Below are positions 17,767 through 28,730 of a DNA stretch of 64,000 nucleotides, in pieces. Made by a program: the position numbers and the translations under genes. Numbering within the stretch: the first letter of the stretch is position 1; every line of letters starts with the position of its first letter. Below the pieces are notes generated by a model that saw nothing but the letters and a program-made list of their open reading frames with translations, made no database searches and had not been told where the DNA came from. The DNA is from Draconibacterium sp963677525 (GTDB lineage Bacteria; Bacteroidota; Bacteroidia; Bacteroidales; Prolixibacteraceae), in assembly GCA_963677525.1 (NCBI GenBank), contig OY781970.1, positions 806,001 through 870,000 on the forward strand, given 5' to 3'.

Positions 17767-20700
17767 ATGAATACAAATTATATACAACATCACTTTTTTA
17801 ATGGCAGAACACGGAATGGTGTTGAGCAAAATGCCTATTCAAGGGTACTTGATTTGTTTACTAAACACAAATTAAAATCAGTGTTGTTTTTTATTGTGTT
17901 GTTCCTTGGTTTTCAGTCTAATGTTTTCGGACAATCTTTCTCAGCAACATTATCTTCTAACCAGCTGTTTAAAAAACCTTATCCAAATAGTTACAGTTGT
18001 GGTGGAACCTATGGCAACTTTACAAGCATAAGATCAAATACTGATAGGGATTTTGCTTATGCCACACAGTCGTTTACTGTTAGTACAGCAGGTAACTATA
18101 AAATTACGGTAACCAGTTCCACGGCAAGCGATCCCATGCTATTTGTTTATAATAGCTTTAGTCCATCTTCTCCCACCAGCGGATTTAAGATTGGAGACGA
18201 TGATAGCGGTAGTGGCCTATTGTCTGAAATAGGTGGCTGTACTAATATTTATTTTGCTACAGGAACATACACTATTGTTGTAACCAGTTTTAGCTCTTCT
18301 ACCCGTTCAGGGACAGTATATTTTAGTATCACAGGAGCAGGAACAACTACTGTTTTACCATCAGTAACTACCAATTCAGCCTCATCAATTTCTTCAACTG
18401 GAGCTACTCTGGGGGGGAACGTAACTGCCGATGGTGGCGCTACTGTTACTGCAAGAGGTATTGCTTACGGAACTTCATCAAATCCAACTACTGGAGTTGA
18501 TAGCGGAAGTGGAACAGGATCATTTAGTAAAACGGTTTCAGGCTTGAGTCCCGGAACCACCTATTATGCCCGTGCCTATGCAACCAACAGTGTTGGTACA
18601 GCATACGGTCCGCAGATTTCGTTTACCACACAGAGTTATACACCTCCGAGTGTTACAACAAACAATACTACCGATATTGAACAAACAAGCGCTACCTTTA
18701 ACGGTAATGTTAGCAGTACCGGAGGGCAGAGTGTTAGCCGGGGATTTCAGTTTAGTACCAATTCTTCATTCAGTGGGGCTACAACACGAACGCTTTCGGG
18801 CACCCAGGGAACAGGTGCATTTTCATACAATGAAACAAGCCTTTCCGGTTCAACTCGATATTATGTAAGGGCCTGGGCTCAAAATGATGGAGGAAGAACA
18901 TATGGCAGCTCAATCAGTTTTTATACCGACCATACCATTACGTATACTGCCGGAGCCAATGGTAGTATTAGTGGTACAACTATTCAGGTTGTTGATCATG
19001 GTGGTACTACCGATCCTGTGACAGCTGTCCCTTACGCCGGGTATCATTTTTTGCGTTGGAGTGATTACAATACTAGTAATCCCCGAAGTGATGCCAATGT
19101 AACTTCCAGCTTTTCACGCTCAGCTTCGTTTGAAGTAAATAATTTCCGTTTTGCAACACAACCTTCTAATATAATTGCGGGCGTGCAAAATACGTTTACG
19201 GTGGAGGCAATTGATAATCTGGGTAACCGGGTTACAAATTCTGACCGTGCCATTAATGTGGCAGTAAGGAAAATTGATGGAACCCTTATTGAAACATTGT
19301 CAGGAACACTTTCTGGCGGTGTAGTTACTATCGCTGGACCAACACTTACTGTTACAGGTGAATATTACCTTACCGTAACAGATGAGGGTGGAGGAACAAA
19401 CGGAACTTTTAGTCCATTGAATTCTTCTTCATTCACAGTAACACCGGCCGCAATTCATCATTTTACCGTTGAAGGCATTGCCGATCCGCATGAGGCTGGC
19501 GAAACAACTAGCCCAACCGTTACAGCATACGATGAATTTGATAACTTAAAGTATGATTATACCGGAACCATTACATTCAGTTCTGATAATGTTAGCCGGA
19601 ATGAAAGTAAACCTACCGTTCTACCAGGAAATTATACTTTCCTGAGCAGTGACCAGGGGGTTAAAACTTTTACCAATGGTGTGAGTTTGAAACAGTACGG
19701 CAGCTCCTATTATGTGAAAGTAAATGATGTTGCTGTAACATCTGCAGAAGGGCAGCAAAGCGATATATCTGTATCGTCAGCCTCGCTAAATTATTATACT
19801 ATTATTGCAAACTCGAATGTTGCTGCACATCCTGAGCAGCAAAATATTATTGTCGGAACAGAGTTTAGTATTACGGCAGAACTTTACGATGAATATGCCA
19901 ACTTGAAAGAAGATTTTACAGGTGATTTGGATGTAACCTTTGGAAGTACAGCTTCACCTTCTCCTTTAGGTAATACAATTGTGCTGCCAGGCTCTGGCGT
20001 ACGCACTTTTACTGCAGGGATTGCAACTATTTCTGGCTTTACATTCTATAATGCTCAGGAAACACCAACCATTACAATTACGGAGACCTTGACAGGTAGT
20101 GCCGGAACAACTCCGGAGATTACAGTTTGGCCGGAAGCATTAAATAATTTTCTCGTACAGGAAGAACCTGCTCAAAATAAGTCAATAGGTGGTGTTCGTG
20201 TAACTGCTACTATTCCGTTTAGCGTAAAAGTGACGGCCAGAGACCAATACAATAATATTAAACGTGATTATACCGGGCGAATCAACTTTAAATCGTCAAA
20301 CGATGCAATTGTGGATATGCCAACAACTCTGCAACAGTTTGTTGTTGACGACAACGGTATTAAAATATTTACAAATGCCATTACTATACCAACCATCGGA
20401 GCGTATTGGTTGCGTGTTGGTGATTCCCCGGATGCTTTTAAAACCGGCGAACTGCAAAATATAATCGTGGCACCGAATACGCAGGATGAAACAAATTCGG
20501 AATTGGCATTTACCGATTATCCTGAGGTTACAACATATCCTTCCTCGCCTGCGGTAGTGGCCGGAGATTATATTTCGGTAACCATTACTCCACGCGATGC
20601 GGGAGATAACCTATTGTGTGATTGCCAGACTGTTAGTGTGATGCTTAACGGTGTGGATACACATCATGATGGTGCTCTTGAAGATGGTGTGCCGGCACTG

Positions 20701-23700
20701 GTAACTATCCCCGTATTTGATAACCACGACGGTACTTATAGCTCATTGGTAAGGGTTACCGATATGTCGCAAACCAATACCATTACAGCAAGTGTAAACG
20801 GTACAACTTTGTCAACCTCTTTAAGTGTTGAAATTGCTGAGCCTGATGTTCCTTCGTTGATTGTTTCAACTATAACACCGGCTGAAAATAGTATGACTAC
20901 CGATGAAAATACCTTAGTTACCCTGCAGTTGAAAGACCAGTTTGGTAATAATCGTACAACTAATGACGGTACCATGACGTTCAGCACTACTGAAGGTGGT
21001 TTTGGCGCAAATAACGGTACTACTACTAATTATGTAACAACTTATGCAGGCAACGGAGCATATGTAGCAACCTTGTTTGCCAGCTACGATGCAACAACAC
21101 ATGGAGTGGGAACAGCTACTATTTCAGCTGTAGCTGATTTTACCAGCGAAACTCATACCGACGGAGACTTTACTGCTCAGCCAACTGTTGAAATTACCGA
21201 AGGTTTGCCTGATCTTACAACAAGTACCATTGTTGCCAGTGATGATGAAATTACTACAGATGAAACTTCGCTAATTACGATACAGTTGAAAGACCATTTG
21301 GGCAACCTTATCCAAAATGACAGGGGTGAAATTACTTTGTATACTGATTTAGGAGCTTTGGGTAGCAACGAAGGAGGATTGTCAATTGCCGCTACTTATG
21401 AAGGAGAGGGAGCTTATGTGGCTACTCTATACGGAACTCAAGATTTACCTGTTAATGGCGTAGGAACTGCAAATTTAACTGCGAATTTTGTAGGAGAAGG
21501 CACAGCTTCGGCTGTTTCAGGATATCTGAATGATGGTGCTACAACTCCTTCTAATACAGTAGAACAGGTGATAATTTATGAAGGGTTGCCTGATGTTACT
21601 ACAATTGATATTAGTGTTGCAGATGAATCCATAACAGCAGATGACTCAACAGTAATTACTGTTCAACTTAAAGACCAGTTCGGTAACCAGATTACAAACG
21701 ATCGGGGAACCGTGACCTTATCAACTTCGCCAATTGGGGTAATTGATAACGGAACTTTAGTAGGAGCAACAACTATAGAAGCGATTTATGATGCTGTTGG
21801 CGACAGCGGTACTTATGTTGCTACCTTTAAACTGGCTGATGCCGGTGTTGGTATTGCAACAATTACAGGTGCAATATCCTACAACAATGGCTCTGGCGAT
21901 GTTACAGATAATATCGTAGATAATGCAACTGTTAATGTTTCGCCTGGTTTGGCCACTCAACTGGCAGTTGAAACACAGCCTGCACATTCAACCACAGAAG
22001 CAATTGCAGGTGTGGTATTCAGCACACAACCACAAGTAAGTGTACAAGACCAGTGGGGTAATATTGTTACCGCTGATGATACTACCACGATTTACGCAGC
22101 AACTGGTTCAGTTGGATCCGGCAATTTGCTGGGAACATTATCTGCAACAGTTACAAATGGTGTGGCATCCTTTAGTGGTTTGAATTACCAAATCGCCGAG
22201 GATATGAACATTGCGTTCACTTCAGGTGATTTAACAGGCGTTACTTCAAACGACCTAACTGTAGTTCACAATGTACCGGATTACATGGTAATTTCTGGTT
22301 CTGCAACGCAAACCGCTGGTGTCGCTCAAACAATAACTATTAAAGTTTACGACGAATACGGCAACCCCGCAATTCGTTTCGATGGAAGCAAGCCATTGAT
22401 GTTTGCAGGTGCTAACGTGTCTCCGGCACCACCATATAATCCAACAATGGACGGAACTGCTTTTGGTACTTCAACAAATCTTGTGTTTGCTGATGGTGTT
22501 GCCACCGGAAGTATGATTCTTTATAAGGAAGAAACAGCATATATTGAAGCTGACCATTTAGATGCAGCTTACACCGACAGTTATACTGGTGCAACTAATT
22601 TAACCATTGCTGCGGGTAGTCCGAATGGATTGGAAGTGGAAGTATCTCAGGCAGATTCTTATTATCTGGCGATTACCGGTGATGCAACCCAGGAAGCCGG
22701 AACATCTCAAACGATTACGATTACTGCGTATGATGAGTTTAATAACGTGGCTACCAACTATACCGGAACAAAACAAATCCGTTTTGGCGGTGCCTCGGCA
22801 TCCGATGCTCCATCTACTAATCCGAATGTGGATATCGTGGATTTTGGTACCAACACTGATATTGATTTCTCTTCTGGTGTTGCAACAGCTTCTCTGGCAT
22901 TGTTTAAGGTTGAAGATGCCGTTGTAACGGCTACCGACTATACCAGTGGCTCTGCCGGTATTACAACACCCGACAATATAACATCAGGTGAAGTAACCTA
23001 TGTATATAAACTTCCGGTAGAAGTTACTCCGGCAGCAGCTAATTATTTTGCTGTTACCGGAAACGGAACACAAACAGCCGGTGAATCACAATCGATTACC
23101 GTTACTGCTTACGATAGCTGGAATAACAAAGCTACCGGTTATCAGGGATCAAAAGATGTTACGTTCAGCGGGGCCTCCGATTCTCCTGATTCACCTAAAG
23201 CAGCAGTATCTCCAACAGTTTCAAATAATGGAGAACCTTCTGTTGATATTGATTTTGGTTCTGTTACATCAATGACTTTTACTGAAGGTGTTGCTACCGG
23301 ATCGATGGTACTAACAAAAGTTGAAACTGCCGAAGTTAAAGCAACCGAAGGTTTAATCACCACTTCTGATGATTACGACCTGGAAGTAGTTGTTAGTCAT
23401 GCTGCCAATAATTATTTTGCTGTAACAGGTAGTGCAACGCAAGTTGCCGGTGTTGCTCAAAACATAACTATTACCATGTACGATGCCTTCAATAATATTG
23501 CAACAAGTTACGATGGCGATATGTCACTGACTTTCTCTGGTGCTTCAGCTTCTAAGGATGGCGATATTCCGGTTATTGGAACAACTAATTTTGGAGACGC
23601 AACAACAGTATCGTTTGTAAACGGTATTGCTTCAAATGTTGCAATGACTTTATTTGATGCCGCTAATCCAACAAGTGATGCGTTGGTTGATGTTAACAAT

Positions 23701-26700
23701 GGTACGCAAACTGCTACAGGACTTGAACTCTTAGTTAATGTAACCCCGAATGATGCTACTCAGCTTCGGATTGATACCGAACCATCAAGCTATGTTCGGG
23801 CAGGTGATGCACTGGCTCAGCAGCCGGTTATCAGCATTCGCGATGCATATGGTAATGTCACTACAGCAGACGATACTACTTTAGTAATTGCAAGCATAAA
23901 TACAGGCACCGATGAATTGGTAGGCACCGATACAATTACTGCAACTGCAGGTGTTGCAAATTTTACCAATTTAAGTTATGAAGTGATGGAGGCCATCTCG
24001 ATTAATTTTGATGCTTCTGTTTTGGCTACAGTAACTTCGCAGAATATAACAGTTGACCATAATGCTACTGATTATTATACATATACTGCTTCGCCTGCCT
24101 ATATATACGCAGGTGGTCAGCGGGGTAAATTTACCGTAAAACGTTATGATGCTTACGATAACGAGGTAGACAATCTTGTTTTAGGTAACGGTTCTGATAG
24201 TCCGGATCCAGAAGTTGTTTACTTGTATTCAGATAGCCCGGATGTTAGCTCAACATTCTTTAATGTGGCCAGTGGAGGTACTGCTCTCGATACAATTCGA
24301 ATTACTAATGGTAATACCACAAAAGATTTCTGGTATTATTCGCAGGATGAAGGAACGCATAGAATCTCTGCTTCAGATAATGCAACTTCAGCTGATGGTG
24401 ATGCAGGAATAAATGATGCTGACTATGATTTGGAAGTTAAGCCTGCTGCTCTTGATCACTTTGTTGTAAGTGGTGTAGGAACCGATGTGGGAGACGGCTG
24501 GACTGAACATTATTATGGAGACAGACAATCGCTGACCGTGGAGGCTATTGATATTTTTGGTAACAGAAAAATCAATTATATCGGAAAGATTACTTTCAGT
24601 TTAACTGATGAGGAGGCAAATGAACCGTCAGATGCCGGGTACAATTACCCTGTTGACTATACATTCTCAATGGCAGATAGTGGAATTCACACCTTTACTG
24701 ATGCTATTCTTTTCGAACGTCCAAGTTTTGAACATCCTGATTACCCAACTACTAACGAGTGGTGGATTACAGTTATGGATTTAGCACAGCCTGGAAAATA
24801 CGGCTCTCAAATTAGAATAAAAGTATTGCCACGACCTGTTACTATTACAGCTCAAAACCAAACCAAACAATATTACGGTGATTCTTATGATTTGGGCAGC
24901 ACAGAATTTACAGTAACCAGTGGAATTACTGGTTATGAAAATCCAAGTGTGTATGCAGGTGTTGAGCAGATAACAGGTGTTACACTTACCAGTACCGGTA
25001 CTGCCACAACGGCACTGGCGGGAGATCATGCAATTATTCCTGAAAATGCAACAGGTATAAATGAATTTAATCCTGACTATTATGATATTACCTACACAAA
25101 TGGTACGCTTACTGTTGAGCAAAGACCAATTACCATTACGGTAGATGCAAGTCAGAGTAAAATCTATGGTGAACCTGATCCAACAGGTTACGATTATACT
25201 TTAAGCTCGGGAACTTTAACAAGCTGGGATTCTTTCTCCGGTAACTTAACAAGAGAATCAGGTGAAGATATCGGACTATACGATGTATATTTCACTGGAT
25301 TGAGCATTGTTGAAGGAGAAACAGACAAGACTGCCAACTATGACGTCACATTTGAAAATGAAAATCAGTTTGAGATTACAAAACGTTTGCTGACACTTTC
25401 GAACTTCGTTGCAGGTGATAAAACCTACGACGGAACTACCGACGTGATTAGCGGCGCTGATTTTGATGATGACCGAGTAGCAGGCGATGAGCTTACCTTT
25501 GGTTATGATGTTGCCTTTGCTGATAAGCATGCAGGATTAGATAAAACGGTAAATTATTCAAATATTACAGTTGGTGGTACTGCTGCAGCAAATTATACAC
25601 TGGCCGAAACCAGTGGAACAGCTACCGCTGATATTGATCAACGCGATATTAATGTTACTGCGGTTACTGATACTAAGATTTACGACGGTACAACCTCATC
25701 AGATAAAACACCGATTGTAGATGCATTGCAAGCTGGTGATGTAGTTACCTATGCCGGAATTCAGGTTTACGATAATAAAAATCAGGGCACAGGAAAAACG
25801 CTCACTGCTTCGGGAACCGTAATAGATGATGGAAATTCTGGTGATAATTATTCTGTTACCTATGTAGCTGATAATACCGGTATAATTACAAAACGTGAAC
25901 TTACCGGTTCGTTTACCGCTGACAATAAGGTGTACGATGGAACTACTGAGGCAACAGTTCTGACCAGAACCTTGTCGAATTTGATTTCCGGTGAAGAAAG
26001 CATTGTATCGCTTACTGGTGGCACAGCTGCTTTTGATACTAAACATGTTGGAACCGGTAAAACAATTACATTAACAGGTGCAACTATTGCAGGTGATGGT
26101 GTAGATAACTATACGCTTACTTCAGTAAATACTGCAACTGCCGATATTAGTGTACGTTCTATTAATGTAACGGCCGTAGCTGATACAAAAACGTACGACG
26201 GATTAACAACTTCGGATGAAACCCCGATTGTTGATGCACTTCAAACTGGTGATGCGGTAACGGATGCAGGTATTCAGACTTACGATAATAAAAATGTAGG
26301 TGTGGGTAAAACAGTAACACCGGGTGCAACGGTTATTAACGATGGTAATAGCGGTGCAAACTACAGCATTACATACGTTGATAATACAACATCTGAGATT
26401 ACAAGCCGGGATGTCGCCGGAACATTTACAGCTAATGATAAAGTATATGATGGCGATGTTGATGCAACTGTTCTGACTCAGTCTTTGATTGGGGTTCTCG
26501 TGGCTGATCAGGCAGAGGTAAGTTTAAGCGGTGGTTCTGCAAGTTTCTCCGACCGACATGTTGGTGATGGAAAAACAGTTACTGCATCAGGTATGACGTT
26601 ATCTGGCGCTGAAGCCGGAAACTACAATCTGACATCGGTTGCAATAACTACTGCCAATATTACACCGCTGGCTATTACTGGTAACTTTACGGTTGAAGCC

Positions 26701-28656
26701 AGTAAGGAATACGATGGAAATACACTTGCAACAGTTACCGGCAGAACACTAAATAACATTCAGAATGTAAATGATGAGGTTAGTTTGACTGATGGAATTG
26801 CAAACTATGATGATAAAAATGTGGGTGTAGGTAAAATTGTTACACTTACAGGCTATAATTTAATCGGAGCTCAGTCAGGAAACTATACATTAACAAGTGT
26901 AGGAACAACAACTGCCGATATTACAGTGCGTACCCTTCACCTCACCAACTTCGCAGCAGACAACAAGGAATACGACGGAAATACCACTGCCACTGGTTTA
27001 GGTTTCGACGACGACCGCGTGCCTGGGGATAACCTGTCGTTCCAGCGTGATGCTGATTTCGAGGATGCAGCTGTTGGTACAGAAAAGGTAGTTGTCTACA
27101 ACAGTGTTATCATTTCAGGTGGAGCAGATTTAAATAACTACGTACTCGAAAGCGAAAGAAGCCATTGGAAAACCGGTCCGAACCGTATTATTTCTCCGGC
27201 TCCAATAACTGTAACCATTGTTGCTGAAGATAAAGAATACGATGGAAATACAGATGCAACAGTTACTTTATCGGGTAACTTCCTCGACGGCGACGATGTT
27301 GATTTAGATTATGCAAGTGCACAGTTTGAAGATGCAGAGATTGGTGATAATAAAAATGTTACTGTTACCGGAATTGCTCTTACAGGCTCAGATGCCGGAC
27401 AGTATACACTGGCTTCAACAAGCGGAACCACTACTGCTAGTATTGTTTCTTTGCAGGCAACTCAAACCCTGAATTTAACAGCCGGGTGGAATATTATATC
27501 AATAGGTGTAACTCCTGATGGATCTCGTAAACTTATGGATGTGCTTCAGTCCTTAATCGATAACGAAACTTTATTGAAAGTAATGGATGAACGGGGAAGG
27601 ACTATCGAAAATCTTGGTGATGACTTTTGGTATGAAGGTATTGGGGACCTGCTGTTTACTGAAGGTTATCAAGTTAAAGTTAAAGAGAATACCTCTATCA
27701 GTATTCAAGGTAAGTCAGTAGAACTTCCTATTGATATTAGCCTTGTTCAGGGATGGAATTTGATTTCGTTCCCGGCTTTAAGTGAGCAGAGTGCGATGGA
27801 AGTCCTTCAGGATTTAATTGATGGTGGTTATTTGCTGAAAGCAATGGACGAAAAAGGACGTTCTGTTGAGAACCTAAATGGTAGCTGGTATAATTTTATC
27901 GGTAATTTTGAATCCGGTAAAGGGTATAAGGTTAAAGTTGCAGAAGCATGTACGCTTACTATTCGTGATGATGCACCAAAGTCGTCTGTAATCGTACCTG
28001 AATTGTTAAGCGCTGCGGAGTACTCCCCGATATTTAATGGAAATGGTTACGATCATATGAATATTGTACTAACAGGTTTATATGAATCTGGACTTAAACC
28101 AGGCGATCAAATCGGAATATTCGATGGCGAACTTTGTGTTGGAGCATTAACTATCGACGACAGGAGTTATCTGAATGATATGATTAGTATTCCTGTTTCA
28201 TCGAATGATGGAATGAGCGCTGAACCAAATGGCTACATCACAGGAAACGAGTTTTCAATAAAAGCAGTTTTAAATAATAAAGAACTGGATGTTGATTTCG
28301 ATGTTCTTTCTGGTCCGGGATCGTTTAAGGTTGGTGCTACTTCAATTGTTGCTCTGTCAACACAACTCGAGATTACCGAAGACGACAGAATTTCGAATGC
28401 TTATGGTGTGAAAATGTATCCGAATCCATTTACAACACAAATGGTTATTGAAATTGTACAACCTGAAGGAGAAGAGTTAAACATTGATATCTACGACATT
28501 CAGGGACGCAAAGTAAGAACCATTGATTATGGTATGTCTACCGGTCACGATCAGGTTCGCTGGAATGGAAGAAACCAAAGTGGAGACGAGGTAAAACCGG
28601 GAATCTACTACATCCGTGTAAATGGATATTTTAAAGGAAACGTAATAAAACAATAA
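17767..28656 (+). CDS. Giant T9SS-exported repeat protein (3629 aa) with Ig-like, filamin-like and YDG/MBG repeats
   Basis: The signal peptide follows a long n-region (cleavage near VFGQSF, residue about 57). Then come a pre-peptidase-like beta domain (nt 17940-18340), two fibronectin-III-like repeats (18360-18930), an InlB-type repeat (18940-19135), long arrays of 80-130-aa beta repeats marked by a 'YD(E/A/S)(F/Y/W)xN' motif (19140-20470 and 22000-24450), three invasin-like Ig repeats (20840-21950) and four 'TQxAG' repeats (22280-23700). MBG repeats (24830-25380), eight YDG repeats (25383-27446), two tandem 'GWN(L/I)IS' modules (27480-27965), a 'GDQIGIFDGxxCxG' domain (28020-28370) and a T9SS type-A sorting domain with YPNPF, GRKVRT and GIYYIRV (28415-28653) complete it. 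No catalytic domain was found, so a long surface stalk or adhesin is most likely. Confidence 0.85.
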   Translation: MNTNYIQHHFFNGRTRNGVEQNAYSRVLDLFTKHKLKSVLFFIVLFLGFQSNVFGQSFSATLSSNQLFKKPYPNSYSCGGTYGNFTSIRSNTDRDFAYATQSFTVSTAGNYKITVTSSTASDPMLFVYNSFSPSSPTSGFKIGDDDSGSGLLSEIGGCTNIYFATGTYTIVVTSFSSSTRSGTVYFSITGAGTTTVLPSVTTNSASSISSTGATLGGNVTADGGATVTARGIAYGTSSNPTTGVDSGSGTGSFSKTVSGLSPGTTYYARAYATNSVGTAYGPQISFTTQSYTPPSVTTNNTTDIEQTSATFNGNVSSTGGQSVSRGFQFSTNSSFSGATTRTLSGTQGTGAFSYNETSLSGSTRYYVRAWAQNDGGRTYGSSISFYTDHTITYTAGANGSISGTTIQVVDHGGTTDPVTAVPYAGYHFLRWSDYNTSNPRSDANVTSSFSRSASFEVNNFRFATQPSNIIAGVQNTFTVEAIDNLGNRVTNSDRAINVAVRKIDGTLIETLSGTLSGGVVTIAGPTLTVTGEYYLTVTDEGGGTNGTFSPLNSSSFTVTPAAIHHFTVEGIADPHEAGETTSPTVTAYDEFDNLKYDYTGTITFSSDNVSRNESKPTVLPGNYTFLSSDQGVKTFTNGVSLKQYGSSYYVKVNDVAVTSAEGQQSDISVSSASLNYYTIIANSNVAAHPEQQNIIVGTEFSITAELYDEYANLKEDFTGDLDVTFGSTASPSPLGNTIVLPGSGVRTFTAGIATISGFTFYNAQETPTITITETLTGSAGTTPEITVWPEALNNFLVQEEPAQNKSIGGVRVTATIPFSVKVTARDQYNNIKRDYTGRINFKSSNDAIVDMPTTLQQFVVDDNGIKIFTNAITIPTIGAYWLRVGDSPDAFKTGELQNIIVAPNTQDETNSELAFTDYPEVTTYPSSPAVVAGDYISVTITPRDAGDNLLCDCQTVSVMLNGVDTHHDGALEDGVPALVTIPVFDNHDGTYSSLVRVTDMSQTNTITASVNGTTLSTSLSVEIAEPDVPSLIVSTITPAENSMTTDENTLVTLQLKDQFGNNRTTNDGTMTFSTTEGGFGANNGTTTNYVTTYAGNGAYVATLFASYDATTHGVGTATISAVADFTSETHTDGDFTAQPTVEITEGLPDLTTSTIVASDDEITTDETSLITIQLKDHLGNLIQNDRGEITLYTDLGALGSNEGGLSIAATYEGEGAYVATLYGTQDLPVNGVGTANLTANFVGEGTASAVSGYLNDGATTPSNTVEQVIIYEGLPDVTTIDISVADESITADDSTVITVQLKDQFGNQITNDRGTVTLSTSPIGVIDNGTLVGATTIEAIYDAVGDSGTYVATFKLADAGVGIATITGAISYNNGSGDVTDNIVDNATVNVSPGLATQLAVETQPAHSTTEAIAGVVFSTQPQVSVQDQWGNIVTADDTTTIYAATGSVGSGNLLGTLSATVTNGVASFSGLNYQIAEDMNIAFTSGDLTGVTSNDLTVVHNVPDYMVISGSATQTAGVAQTITIKVYDEYGNPAIRFDGSKPLMFAGANVSPAPPYNPTMDGTAFGTSTNLVFADGVATGSMILYKEETAYIEADHLDAAYTDSYTGATNLTIAAGSPNGLEVEVSQADSYYLAITGDATQEAGTSQTITITAYDEFNNVATNYTGTKQIRFGGASASDAPSTNPNVDIVDFGTNTDIDFSSGVATASLALFKVEDAVVTATDYTSGSAGITTPDNITSGEVTYVYKLPVEVTPAAANYFAVTGNGTQTAGESQSITVTAYDSWNNKATGYQGSKDVTFSGASDSPDSPKAAVSPTVSNNGEPSVDIDFGSVTSMTFTEGVATGSMVLTKVETAEVKATEGLITTSDDYDLEVVVSHAANNYFAVTGSATQVAGVAQNITITMYDAFNNIATSYDGDMSLTFSGASASKDGDIPVIGTTNFGDATTVSFVNGIASNVAMTLFDAANPTSDALVDVNNGTQTATGLELLVNVTPNDATQLRIDTEPSSYVRAGDALAQQPVISIRDAYGNVTTADDTTLVIASINTGTDELVGTDTITATAGVANFTNLSYEVMEAISINFDASVLATVTSQNITVDHNATDYYTYTASPAYIYAGGQRGKFTVKRYDAYDNEVDNLVLGNGSDSPDPEVVYLYSDSPDVSSTFFNVASGGTALDTIRITNGNTTKDFWYYSQDEGTHRISASDNATSADGDAGINDADYDLEVKPAALDHFVVSGVGTDVGDGWTEHYYGDRQSLTVEAIDIFGNRKINYIGKITFSLTDEEANEPSDAGYNYPVDYTFSMADSGIHTFTDAILFERPSFEHPDYPTTNEWWITVMDLAQPGKYGSQIRIKVLPRPVTITAQNQTKQYYGDSYDLGSTEFTVTSGITGYENPSVYAGVEQITGVTLTSTGTATTALAGDHAIIPENATGINEFNPDYYDITYTNGTLTVEQRPITITVDASQSKIYGEPDPTGYDYTLSSGTLTSWDSFSGNLTRESGEDIGLYDVYFTGLSIVEGETDKTANYDVTFENENQFEITKRLLTLSNFVAGDKTYDGTTDVISGADFDDDRVAGDELTFGYDVAFADKHAGLDKTVNYSNITVGGTAAANYTLAETSGTATADIDQRDINVTAVTDTKIYDGTTSSDKTPIVDALQAGDVVTYAGIQVYDNKNQGTGKTLTASGTVIDDGNSGDNYSVTYVADNTGIITKRELTGSFTADNKVYDGTTEATVLTRTLSNLISGEESIVSLTGGTAAFDTKHVGTGKTITLTGATIAGDGVDNYTLTSVNTATADISVRSINVTAVADTKTYDGLTTSDETPIVDALQTGDAVTDAGIQTYDNKNVGVGKTVTPGATVINDGNSGANYSITYVDNTTSEITSRDVAGTFTANDKVYDGDVDATVLTQSLIGVLVADQAEVSLSGGSASFSDRHVGDGKTVTASGMTLSGAEAGNYNLTSVAITTANITPLAITGNFTVEASKEYDGNTLATVTGRTLNNIQNVNDEVSLTDGIANYDDKNVGVGKIVTLTGYNLIGAQSGNYTLTSVGTTTADITVRTLHLTNFAADNKEYDGNTTATGLGFDDDRVPGDNLSFQRDADFEDAAVGTEKVVVYNSVIISGGADLNNYVLESERSHWKTGPNRIISPAPITVTIVAEDKEYDGNTDATVTLSGNFLDGDDVDLDYASAQFEDAEIGDNKNVTVTGIALTGSDAGQYTLASTSGTTTASIVSLQATQTLNLTAGWNIISIGVTPDGSRKLMDVLQSLIDNETLLKVMDERGRTIENLGDDFWYEGIGDLLFTEGYQVKVKENTSISIQGKSVELPIDISLVQGWNLISFPALSEQSAMEVLQDLIDGGYLLKAMDEKGRSVENLNGSWYNFIGNFESGKGYKVKVAEACTLTIRDDAPKSSVIVPELLSAAEYSPIFNGNGYDHMNIVLTGLYESGLKPGDQIGIFDGELCVGALTIDDRSYLNDMISIPVSSNDGMSAEPNGYITGNEFSIKAVLNNKELDVDFDVLSGPGSFKVGATSIVALSTQLEITEDDRISNAYGVKMYPNPFTTQMVIEIVQPEGEELNIDIYDIQGRKVRTIDYGMSTGHDQVRWNGRNQSGDEVKPGIYYIRVNGYFKGNVIKQ
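25642..26667 (+). repeat. Tandem duplication of a 513-nt two-YDG super-module
   Basis: Units 25642-26154 and 26155-26667 are each 171 codons and each consist of an 84-aa plus an 87-aa YDG repeat. The first 84-aa halves match at 59 of 84 positions without gaps; both begin Arg-(Asp/Ser)-INVTAV and contain TPIVDALQ and YDNKN. The second halves also pair with each other (both have KVYDG and ATVLT). Confidence 0.8.
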
Positions 28657-28669
28657 AAGAAAAATAGAA

Positions 28670-28710
28670 GAAACCGGAGCTGAAATAGTTGCTATTAGGG
28701 CTCCGGTTTC
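28670..28710 (+). other. Strong interrupted hairpin between the giant gene and the next T9SS gene
   Basis: The outer 11-bp arms GAAACCGGAGC (28670-28680) and GCTCCGGTTTC (28700-28710) are perfect complements, and an inner AATAG/CTATT stem closes the loop. It is followed by ATCATAAAAAAA, not a T-run, so an attenuator, a processing site or an RNA-stability element fits better than a classic terminator. It sits 20 bases before the next ATG. Confidence 0.6.
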
Positions 28711-28730
28711 ATCATAAAAAAAGCAGAATA

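Noticed and set aside
25699..26046. A 115-aa minus-strand ORF in the YDG region
   Set aside because: It mirrors the repeat coding of the plus strand and has no start-site signals or known family.
25642..27446. Regularly spaced repeats in DNA that could suggest a CRISPR array or other repeat locus
   Set aside because: The repeats are in one long reading frame, are protein-level YDG domains of about 84-87 residues and diverge as coding sequence; there are no short identical repeats with unique spacers and no cas genes.
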